DNA of 6,286 bases from positions 1 through 6,286 of the forward strand of contig CAMWKN010000101.1 in the NCBI GenBank assembly GCA_947174825.1, written 5' to 3'. Numbering within the stretch: the first letter of the stretch is position 1; every line of letters begins with the position of its first letter. The notes beneath the pieces were generated by a model that was not told where the DNA came from, did no database searches, and worked only from the letters and a program-made list of their open reading frames with translations. Positions 1 through 5,262 of this stretch are shown one piece after another. Source of the stretch: an uncultured Clostridium sp. Lineage in GTDB: Bacteria; Bacillota_A; Clostridia; Lachnospirales; Lachnospiraceae. Position numbers and translations under genes: made by a program.

Positions 1-1
1 G

Positions 2-511
2 TTAATTGTCTGGGCATTGACTGGTTTGTGGCATGGAGCTGCCTGGAATTTTGTAATTTGGGGATTATATTTCTTTGCGTTGTTAATGATTGAAAAATTG
101 TATTTGCTGCGTTATATCCAAAGCTTGCAGGATTGGGTCAGACATTTTTATGCGCTCTTCTTCATTGTTTTTGGCTGGGTATTGTTTGCCAACGAAGGAT
201 TTGGGGAATTAGGGCGTTACATTGCTGCCATGTTTGGTTTTGGTAATGGCTGGTGTGACCAGACTGCAATTTATCAGTGGTATACCCATTTGCCGCTTTT
301 GCTTTTGTTATGTTTTGCATCAACACATTTGCCAAAACGTATTTTATCCCTATTATGGAATCGGTTGCAGTCTCGTATTTCGCTTTGTGCAAAATATCAC
401 CAGGAAATTAAAATGGTGTTGGCAGGTGGATATACAATACTGCTGTTAATTGGAAGTCTGGCTTTTTTGGTGAATGGTTCCTATAATCCATTTTTGTATT
501 TTAGATTCTAG
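2..511 (+). CDS. MBOAT-family membrane O-acyltransferase, C-terminal part (5' end outside window)
   Basis: This is the last 169 residues of a membrane-bound O-acyltransferase of the AlgI/DltB/PatA type. Such proteins pass acyl groups (usually acetyl) across the membrane for attachment to an exopolysaccharide, teichoic acid or peptidoglycan. The open frame runs in from the left edge, so the TTG at 17 is an internal leucine and not a start. The sequence TGLWHGAAWNF carries the family's conserved histidine (codon 32-34). Three or four hydrophobic segments follow, and the protein ends in NPFLYFRF, the C-terminal signature common in this family. Full-length relatives are about 450-500 residues, so roughly two thirds is missing. 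The next gene, 70 bases on, is a DHHW protein, the normal partner. Family assignment is secure. The acyl donor and the polymer acceptor cannot be told from this fragment, and an AlgI-like role in polysaccharide acetylation is only the default guess. Confidence 0.93.
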   Translation, partial: LIVWALTGLWHGAAWNFVIWGLYFFALLMIEKLYLLRYIQSLQDWVRHFYALFFIVFGWVLFANEGFGELGRYIAAMFGFGNGWCDQTAIYQWYTHLPLLLLLCFASTHLPKRILSLLWNRLQSRISLCAKYHQEIKMVLAGGYTILLLIGSLAFLVNGSYNPFLYFRF

Positions 512-564
512 TTGTTCGTATTGTTGTAAGCAGGTGTGGAATATCTGATGGATTGTTGTACGAT

Positions 565-573
565 AGAAAGGAG
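565..573 (+). promoter_or_regulatory. Ribosome binding site that fixes the DHHW gene start
   Basis: AGAAAGGAG matches the anti-Shine-Dalgarno complement over nine bases. It lies 8 bases before the ATG at 582. The in-frame TTG at 576 would be only 2 bases from it, so the ATG is the start. Confidence 0.85.
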
Positions 574-581
574 CTTTGCTT

Positions 582-1724
582 ATGAAATGGTGGTATCGCA
601 TTTATTTTGGTATGGCAGCAGGGATTTTGCTTCTCTTTGGTTGTATCATTGTGTTGACGCCAAATCGGGATTTTTCAGACAATGAGAACCGTGTTCTGGC
701 GTCTCTTCCCGCATTTCATTTGCAGGATTTCTGGTCGGGGGATTATCAGGAAGATCTCGAACAGGCAGTAGATGACCAGATGGTTTGCAGGGATCAGTTT
801 ATGGCACTTGCCACGGATATGATGCAAAAGTTGGGGTATCGAGATATTGGCGGGGCGTATTTGGGAAGCGGGCAGACTTATTTGACGAAAACCACAGCGG
901 ATGACATAAATATGTTTCGTTATATGGAAAACCTGCGTTTTGTAGAATATTTATCTGGGGAATATCCAGAGAAAGTCAGTTTGATGCTGGTTCCATCTGC
1001 AGGAACGATTTTGAAGGAACGTTTGCCAAAGTATGCTCCCTTTTATCATGCAGATTCCATGTATCATGCGGCAGAGGTGGTGTGTGAGACAACAGATTTG
1101 TTGGATCTGAGAAAGGCGATGCAGCTTCAGAATGAGATTTTAAAAAGCGAAAAGTCAGATTGTGAAGTCTATTTTCGAACGGATCATCATTGGACCTTGC
1201 CGGGCGCTTATCAAGCATATGCCAGTTATTCCGCAGCAAAAGGTCGGGAACCGCAGGAATATCAGAAGTTCCAGCCAAAGATGGTAACGGATTCATTTTA
1301 TGGTACATTGTATTCTAAAGTATTGGATCGCAAAGTTAAGCCGGATGTTATGTATGCAGCATCTGACATCGGAGAGACTATTTCTGTAGTCTGCGATGGT
1401 AAAAACGGGAAAAGTGTGTATGATGCTGAAAAGCTGGATACCAAGGATAAGTATGCCTACTTTTTTGGAGGAAATTTTGGCGAAGTCAAGATACAAACCG
1501 GGGCAGAACAGGGAGGCACACTGGTGATTTTTAAAGACTCTTTTGCCAATAGTATGGTGCCTTTTTTACTACAGGATTATGAGGAGATCATCATGATTGA
1601 TTTGCGCTATTACCGTGATTCCATTGCCACATATTTGGAGGAATTGGATGATCCGGAAATATTGATTCTATATGAGATGAGCAATTTTGCACAGGATGCC
1701 AATTTGGTAAAACTATCGAAATAG
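582..1724 (+). CDS. DHHW-family protein, AlgJ/AlgX-like SGNH-type partner of the MBOAT acyltransferase
   Basis: A 380-residue membrane-anchored extracytoplasmic protein. Residues 7-26 form one N-terminal hydrophobic anchor. It is followed by the FSDNENRVLA stretch (31-40) typical of this family. The naming motif DHHW is at residues 201-204, inside RTDHHWTLPGA. The sequence KDSFANS at 318-324 supplies the serine (S320). By analogy with AlgX/AlgJ, D201 and H203 with S320 would make the Asp-His-Ser set of an SGNH-type acetyl-transfer or esterase fold; this is inferred from motif order and not from structure. Family knowledge: such proteins take the acyl group exported by an MBOAT protein and place it on a surface polymer. 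The gene follows the MBOAT gene by 70 bases with no terminator between them, so co-transcription is likely. Length is normal for the family and no break is seen. The polymer substrate is unknown, and polysaccharide or peptidoglycan are both possible. Confidence 0.9.
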   Translation: MKWWYRIYFGMAAGILLLFGCIIVLTPNRDFSDNENRVLASLPAFHLQDFWSGDYQEDLEQAVDDQMVCRDQFMALATDMMQKLGYRDIGGAYLGSGQTYLTKTTADDINMFRYMENLRFVEYLSGEYPEKVSLMLVPSAGTILKERLPKYAPFYHADSMYHAAEVVCETTDLLDLRKAMQLQNEILKSEKSDCEVYFRTDHHWTLPGAYQAYASYSAAKGREPQEYQKFQPKMVTDSFYGTLYSKVLDRKVKPDVMYAASDIGETISVVCDGKNGKSVYDAEKLDTKDKYAYFFGGNFGEVKIQTGAEQGGTLVIFKDSFANSMVPFLLQDYEEIIMIDLRYYRDSIATYLEELDDPEILILYEMSNFAQDANLVKLSK

Positions 1725-1727
1725 AGA

Positions 1728-1768
1728 AGTTTTTCCTATGCGGAAAGTGGCTTTATATGGGAAAAATT
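1728..1768 (+). terminator. Possible hairpin terminator after the MBOAT-DHHW pair
   Basis: TTTTTCC at 1730-1736 pairs with GGAAAAA at 1760-1766. The helix can extend through TATG, and there is an inner AAAG/CTTT stem (1744-1747 with 1751-1754). It starts 4 bases after the DHHW stop codon, which is a sensible place for a terminator. However, only TTGCC follows the stem and no clear run of T is present, so it may be a weak terminator or an mRNA 3'-end stabiliser. Confidence 0.35.
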
Positions 1769-1789
1769 GCCTTCTGAGGGGGAGTTTTG

Positions 1790-1839
1790 TCATAATTATT
1801 TAAAAATTTGTTGACAGGGCGTAATAGTTTTGTTATACT
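1790..1839 (+). promoter_or_regulatory. SigA-type promoter of the NlpC/P60 gene, with extended -10 and AT-rich upstream element
   Basis: A -35 TTGACA (1811-1816) is separated by 17 bases from a -10 TATACT (1834-1839). A TGT just before the -10 (1831-1833) gives the extended -10 TGn. An AT-rich stretch at 1790-1810 could act as an UP element. Transcription would begin near 1846, giving a leader of about 88 bases. This is close to the best possible housekeeping promoter, so any control is likely to be by repression. Confidence 0.85.
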
Positions 1840-1850
1840 TCTTACCGAAA

Positions 1851-1867
1851 TGTAATAATTTTGTAAC
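1851..1867 (+). promoter_or_regulatory. Candidate WalR (YycF) binding box just downstream of the transcription start
   Basis: TGTAAT, five bases (AATTT), then TGTAAC is an exact match to the published WalR consensus TGTWAH-N5-TGTWAH, known from Bacillus and Staphylococcus. It lies about +5 to +21 from the predicted start of transcription. A bound regulator there would be expected to block RNA polymerase rather than help it. The gene it precedes encodes a peptidoglycan hydrolase, the usual class of WalR target. Binding is inferred from the motif only, and no WalR gene is in the window. Confidence 0.55.
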
Positions 1868-1912
1868 AATTTAGAAAAGAGATTCTGTTCCCGGGGATGG
1901 AATGGAACGAGA

Positions 1913-1919
1913 AGAAAGG
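1913..1919 (+). promoter_or_regulatory. Ribosome binding site of the NlpC/P60 gene, with ambiguous start
   Basis: AGAAAGG matches the upstream half of the full AGAAAGGAGG pairing. If the pairing register is kept, the ATG at 1934 is 11 bases and the in-frame TTG at 1925 only 2 bases from the end of the full site. I prefer the ATG. The two choices differ by three residues ahead of the signal peptide and do not alter function. Confidence 0.6.
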
Positions 1920-1933
1920 TTTGGTTGATTATT

Positions 1934-3217
1934 ATGTATCGTAAGGAGTTATTTCAGAAAGCAATCGGTGTCACAGTAGCATGTATGCTGACCATAGGAT
2001 TAAATGCGACAGTATCAAATACACCGAAACATAATATTAGTGATAGTGCCAGTCGGGCACAGGCAGTTGTTGTATCAGTGATAGAAGATGATATGAATAT
2101 GGAGGAAGTTACCTTACTTCCCTCAGAGAGTATTGAGCCTAATGAGGCTGCCAATGTGGCAGATGGCACTAATGTTGTGACAGTAACAAATCCATTGGCA
2201 GCTCAGGGGGCAGCAGAGCAGACAGTGGATTTACAGGCTGCTCAGGCAGCAAATGACGTGAATGGGGCAGCCCCTGCGGCAGAGGCAAATACGGATGCGG
2301 CAGCGCAAGAAGCAGCAAAACAGAAAGAAGCCAAGAAATTTCAGAATACGGGAATCTCCATTGCCAAAGATTATGTGAATATCCGCAAGGCACCAAGTAC
2401 AGATAGTAAGATTAAGGGTAAGCTTTATCGTGGTAGTGCGGCAAAGATTGTAAAGACCAAAGGAAAGTGGGTTAAGATTAAATCCGGTAGTGTAACTGGA
2501 TATATTCGCAAAGATTATCTGGCGATTGGTGACAAGGCTGCAAAGGTGGCAGATAAATTTGGTAAGACCTATGCCGTAGTGAAAAAAGGAACCGATACAC
2601 TGAATGTCCGAGAGAAAAAAAGTACAGAAGCAGGCATTCTGAAACAGATTGGTGATGGTGATAGTTATGTAGTTAAGAGTGAAGGATCTGAGTGGGTTAA
2701 GATCAAATTGTCTGGCTCAGAAACAGGTTATGTCTCTAAAGATTATGTTTCTACAAAGTTCCGCTTTAAAAAGGCTGTGTCTATCAAAGAGGAGCAGGCA
2801 GCAGAACGCAGCAGTTCTACATCTGGTAGCACAAGCGCAAGCGGCAGTTCTTACAGCAGCAGGGGTTCCAGTGTAGCAAGTTATGCTTTGCAGTTTATTG
2901 GAAATCCTTATGTATGGGGTGGCTCCAGTTTGACACATGGTGCAGATTGCTCTGGCTTTACCATGAGTGTATATGCGCATTTTGGTTATGGTTTACCACA
3001 TAGTTCCGGCTCACAGTCAGGCTGTGGTCGTGCCGTATCTCTCAATGAGTTGCAACCGGGAGATCTGGTATTCTACAGACATGGAGGCAGCATCGGACAC
3101 GTTGCAATGTACATCGGTGGTGGTCGTGTGGTACATGCACAATGCAAGAGAACTGGCATTACAACATCCAGCGTAAATTATCGTACACCGGCATGTGCCC
3201 GTCGTATTATTGGATAA
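1934..3217 (+). CDS. Secreted peptidoglycan endopeptidase, two SH3b domains plus NlpC/P60
   Basis: A 427-residue exported cell-wall hydrolase. A signal peptide (basic start, hydrophobic core 10-25, possible cut after A25) leads into an Ala/Glu/Asn-rich linker to about residue 138. Two tandem bacterial SH3 domains follow, at about 140-200 and 213-276. Each carries the VNIR or LNVR start and ends in GYIRKDYL or GYVSKDYV. After a Ser-rich linker (about 288-312), an NlpC/P60 domain fills the C-terminus. Its catalytic residues are all visible: C339 in ADCSGF, H389 in GHVAMY and H401 in VVHA. SH3b domains in such enzymes bind the wall, and NlpC/P60 domains usually cut the D-gamma-Glu-diaminopimelate bond of stem peptides. 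The exact bond is not shown here. The gene is its own transcription unit, between a strong promoter with a WalR-like box and a good terminator. It looks intact and functional. Confidence 0.93.
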   Translation: MYRKELFQKAIGVTVACMLTIGLNATVSNTPKHNISDSASRAQAVVVSVIEDDMNMEEVTLLPSESIEPNEAANVADGTNVVTVTNPLAAQGAAEQTVDLQAAQAANDVNGAAPAAEANTDAAAQEAAKQKEAKKFQNTGISIAKDYVNIRKAPSTDSKIKGKLYRGSAAKIVKTKGKWVKIKSGSVTGYIRKDYLAIGDKAAKVADKFGKTYAVVKKGTDTLNVREKKSTEAGILKQIGDGDSYVVKSEGSEWVKIKLSGSETGYVSKDYVSTKFRFKKAVSIKEEQAAERSSSTSGSTSASGSSYSSRGSSVASYALQFIGNPYVWGGSSLTHGADCSGFTMSVYAHFGYGLPHSSGSQSGCGRAVSLNELQPGDLVFYRHGGSIGHVAMYIGGGRVVHAQCKRTGITTSSVNYRTPACARRIIG

Positions 3218-3233
3218 TAAAGAATAATAATGG

Positions 3234-3270
3234 AGAGGATTCTGTGTGATGCAGGATCCTCTTTCTTGTT
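3234..3270 (+). terminator. Intrinsic terminator of the NlpC/P60 gene
   Basis: AGAGGATTCTG (3234-3244) pairs with CAGGATCCTCT (3252-3262) to give an 11-bp stem with a single G-U pair and a 7-base loop. It is followed by TTCTTGTT, a moderately T-rich run. It begins 17 bases after the stop codon. The long GC-containing stem makes this a reliable Rho-independent terminator, although the T tract is interrupted by C and G. Confidence 0.85.
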
Positions 3271-3283
3271 ATATAGCTATATA
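3270..3283. repeat. Perfect 14-base palindrome TATATAGCTATATA
   Basis: The sequence is identical to its own reverse complement. It sits right at the end of the T tract of the preceding terminator. It could be a small dyad operator or simply AT-rich sequence. It is more than 110 bases from the next promoter, which argues against an operator role. Confidence 0.5.
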
Positions 3284-3355
3284 GGAAATGTTTAGGAAAA
3301 AATTTAATTTTATGCAACATTTTCCATCTATGCAGACACATATAGACAGAATCCA

Positions 3356-3384
3356 TGTTACTGGTCAGAGAGTGAACAGTAACA
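3356..3384. promoter_or_regulatory. Inverted repeat upstream of the carboxypeptidase promoter, possible regulator site
   Basis: TGTTACTG (3356-3363) and CAGTAACA (3377-3384) are perfect 8-bp inverted arms separated by 13 bases. Copies of AATCCAT overlap both ends (3350-3356 and 3384-3390), adding a 7-base direct repeat. The centre lies about 63 bases upstream of the predicted transcription start and 13 bases separate the right arm from the -35. That placement suits a dimeric activator. The arms contain TGTTAC, which also fits one WalR half-site, but in inverted rather than the required direct orientation. Confidence 0.45.
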
Positions 3385-3397
3385 ATCCATAATTCGT

Positions 3398-3426
3398 TTG
3401 CATTTTGTCTAGAAAACTAATATACT
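3398..3426 (+). promoter_or_regulatory. SigA-type promoter of the carboxypeptidase-DUF4349 operon
   Basis: A -35 TTGCAT (3398-3403) and a -10 TATACT (3421-3426) are spaced by 17 bases. The -35 differs from consensus at two positions, so the promoter may be weaker than that of the hydrolase gene and may need an activator. The predicted start near 3433 gives a leader of about 118 bases. Confidence 0.75.
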
Positions 3427-3550
3427 AGGACATAGATGTTTGTGCAAAAAATGCCAAGTTTGTTTACAGGAATCAACTTTAATATTTTGTGCACTGAAAT
3501 ATGGGAATTAGGTAGATAAAGGCGAATACAGAACGGTATGGAGGATTACG

Positions 3551-5251
3551 ATGAAAATAAAACGAATGATATCTGCAGTATTGGCAGGAGTCATGTTGCT
3601 TACTGCAGGCAGTGGTTTGCCGATTGTTCATAAAGTAGCACCTGATGTTGTACAGACGGCATCTGCAGAGGAGAACTGGCCGGCTGGCTTGAATAAAAAA
3701 TCATTGTCTAGTAATTCCGCTGTGGTAATGGAGATTTCTACGGGTACTATCTTATATCAGAAGAATGCGCATAAGAAACATTATCCGGCAAGTATTACCA
3801 AAATAATGACAGCGATGTTAGCAGTTCAGAATAGTCCTCTGACCGATACCGTCACATTTTCGCAGGAGGCTGTCTATGGAATTGAGAGCGGCAGTTCCAC
3901 TATTTATAGTGAGGTAGGCGAGCAGATGTCGATGGAGCAGTGTCTCTATGCTATTATGTTGGAATCGGCGAATGAAGTATGTTTGGCGATTGGAGAACAT
4001 GTGGCAGGTTCTGCTTCTGCATTCATTGATATGATGAATCAGAAAGTGGCGGATTTAGGATTGAAGGATACTCATTTTAACAATCCTAATGGACTGCCGG
4101 ATCCAAAGCATTATACTACTGCTTATGATATGGCGGTTATTGCCAGAGAGGCGATGAAGAATTCCGATTTTCGGAAATTTGTTGGAACCAAGACTTATAC
4201 TTGTGCCAAGACCAATAAACACAAAATGACTCGCGTGTGGAATAACCATCATCAGATGGTTAATGGATATAAGTGGCCAAAATATGAGTACAAATATTGT
4301 ATTGGAGGCAAGACAGGTTATACCAATATTGCCAGAAATACTTTGGTAACTTATGCAGAAAAAGACGGAATGCAGTTGGTTTGTGTCATCATGAAAGGGA
4401 ATAGCCCAGAACAGGGAGAGCCAAATGAATATACGGACAGCACCAGATTATTGAATTTTGGTTTTGAGAAATTCCGCAAGCATACAGTCAATGCAGAGAA
4501 CATTGCCATTAATGATGATTTATTTAATACTTACGGCAGTTATTTCAATGCAAAGGAATCTCCAGTGCATTTATCTGCGGATGCTTCCGTTGTGTTGCCT
4601 AAGGGGGTGGAACTATCAGCTGCGAAGCAGAGCGTTTCCTATTACGATAATGTGACTTTGCAGCAGGGAGATAATGTAATCGGACAGGTTAAGTATACCT
4701 ATGGAAAGAAAACAGTAGGGTATTCGGATATTGTCTACACAAAATCGGCTACGGATGATCGTATCGATAAGGCTTCTAGAGAGGTAGTCGGGGATCAGAT
4801 TGGTGATATTGAAGAAACCAATGCAAAGGAAAAACAAAAAAAGAAAGTATGGGGCAAGATATTGAAACCATTTCAAAAGGTGGCAGTCAAGATCGGAAAG
4901 CTTTTGCACAATCAAATGATCGGTAGTATTTTGCTGGTTATTGCAGGGATCGCAATGATTTTGGTATTGGTTTTGGTGCTGCGGAGATTTTCACCAAAAT
5001 ATAAGAGACGCCGCAGACGTCGCTCCGGAGGTTATCTCAGTCGTGGTGGCAGGAAGCAGTATGCAAGACGCCAGAGACAGCAGAAAAGGGAAGCAAACAA
5101 AAAGAACGGCAGGAGAAATCGGGTAAAATATTACAAGAAAAATGGTATGGCTGTGAAAAAGTCGCCCCAGAAACGTAGTAAGGCAATGCAGTATAGTAAA
5201 CGGCAGAAGCGGGTGAAGGAAAGCTTTGGGAAGAACTTTTTTGATTTTTAG
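3551..5251 (+). CDS. D-alanyl-D-alanine carboxypeptidase (peptidase S11, DacA/DacF type) with C-terminal anchor and polybasic tail
   Basis: A 566-residue low-molecular-weight penicillin-binding protein that removes the terminal D-Ala from peptidoglycan pentapeptides outside the membrane. A GGAGG site lies 6 bases before the ATG. The signal peptide probably ends at ASA (37-39). All three S11 motifs are present: SITK at 81-84 (nucleophile S81), SAN at 139-141 and KTG at 254-256. Residues of about 305-400 look like the beta-rich C-terminal domain of PBP5-type enzymes. A lysine-rich amphipathic stretch (426-450) precedes a transmembrane helix (about 456-477). Residues 478-566 are unusual: by my count 37 Lys/Arg and 3 Asp/Glu in 89 residues, including six arginines in a row (486-491). 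If the signal peptide is cut and the helix spans the membrane, this tail is cytoplasmic. Most S11 enzymes I know of end at or soon after the anchor. The gene heads an operon with the DUF4349 lipoprotein. The enzyme call is firm, and the choice between dacA, dacF and dacB-type paralogues is not. Confidence 0.95.
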   Translation: MKIKRMISAVLAGVMLLTAGSGLPIVHKVAPDVVQTASAEENWPAGLNKKSLSSNSAVVMEISTGTILYQKNAHKKHYPASITKIMTAMLAVQNSPLTDTVTFSQEAVYGIESGSSTIYSEVGEQMSMEQCLYAIMLESANEVCLAIGEHVAGSASAFIDMMNQKVADLGLKDTHFNNPNGLPDPKHYTTAYDMAVIAREAMKNSDFRKFVGTKTYTCAKTNKHKMTRVWNNHHQMVNGYKWPKYEYKYCIGGKTGYTNIARNTLVTYAEKDGMQLVCVIMKGNSPEQGEPNEYTDSTRLLNFGFEKFRKHTVNAENIAINDDLFNTYGSYFNAKESPVHLSADASVVLPKGVELSAAKQSVSYYDNVTLQQGDNVIGQVKYTYGKKTVGYSDIVYTKSATDDRIDKASREVVGDQIGDIEETNAKEKQKKKVWGKILKPFQKVAVKIGKLLHNQMIGSILLVIAGIAMILVLVLVLRRFSPKYKRRRRRRSGGYLSRGGRKQYARRQRQQKREANKKNGRRNRVKYYKKNGMAVKKSPQKRSKAMQYSKRQKRVKESFGKNFFDF

Positions 5252-5255
5252 GAGG
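5250..5255 (+). promoter_or_regulatory. Ribosome binding site of the DUF4349 gene, overlapping the upstream stop codon
   Basis: AGGAGG shares its first two bases with the TAG stop of the carboxypeptidase gene and stands 7 bases before the ATG at 5263. This tight packing points to one transcript and possibly coupled translation. Confidence 0.85.
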
Positions 5256-5262
5256 GAAGTGT

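Larger units (their letters stand above)
3218..3550. other. 333-base intergenic region between the NlpC/P60 gene and the carboxypeptidase operon
   Basis: No coding sequence is credible here on either strand. From left to right it holds the terminator of the hydrolase gene, a perfect palindrome (3270-3283), about 70 bases of AT-rich DNA with no feature I recognise, an inverted repeat (3356-3384), a SigA-type promoter (3398-3426) and a leader of about 118 bases. Within the leader an 8-base word TTTGTGCA occurs twice (3439-3446 and 3486-3493). I cannot match the leader to any riboswitch class that I know by eye. Confidence 0.8.

Noticed and set aside
976..1308. Minus-strand open frame of 110 codons
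   Set aside because: It is antisense to the central part of the DHHW gene, where the DHHW motif itself is encoded. There is no ribosome site and no recognisable protein.
1884..1913. Small hairpin GTTCC/GGAAC (1887-1891 with 1904-1908) just before the ribosome site
   Set aside because: Five base pairs with a 12-base loop is weak and common by chance. It does not cover the ribosome site, so I do not call it a regulatory element.
1846..1933. c-di-AMP (ydaO-type) riboswitch in the leader of the hydrolase gene
   Set aside because: Such riboswitches do precede some cell-wall hydrolase genes, but this leader is only about 88 bases and I cannot see the conserved core segments. A covariance-model search would settle it.
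2366..2750. Direct DNA repeats such as TGGGTTAAGAT (2468-2478 and 2693-2703) inside the hydrolase gene
   Set aside because: They are explained by the two homologous SH3 domains of the protein and are not a separate repeat element.
3458..3479. Hairpin AAGTT/AACTT in the carboxypeptidase leader
   Set aside because: Five A-T-rich pairs around a loop of over ten bases would not be stable, and there is no T tract or nearby site that would give it a role.
3463..3485. Second promoter in the carboxypeptidase leader (TTTACA with TAATAT)
   Set aside because: The spacer is only 11 bases, far below the 16-18 needed by SigA, and no better -10 lies at the right distance.
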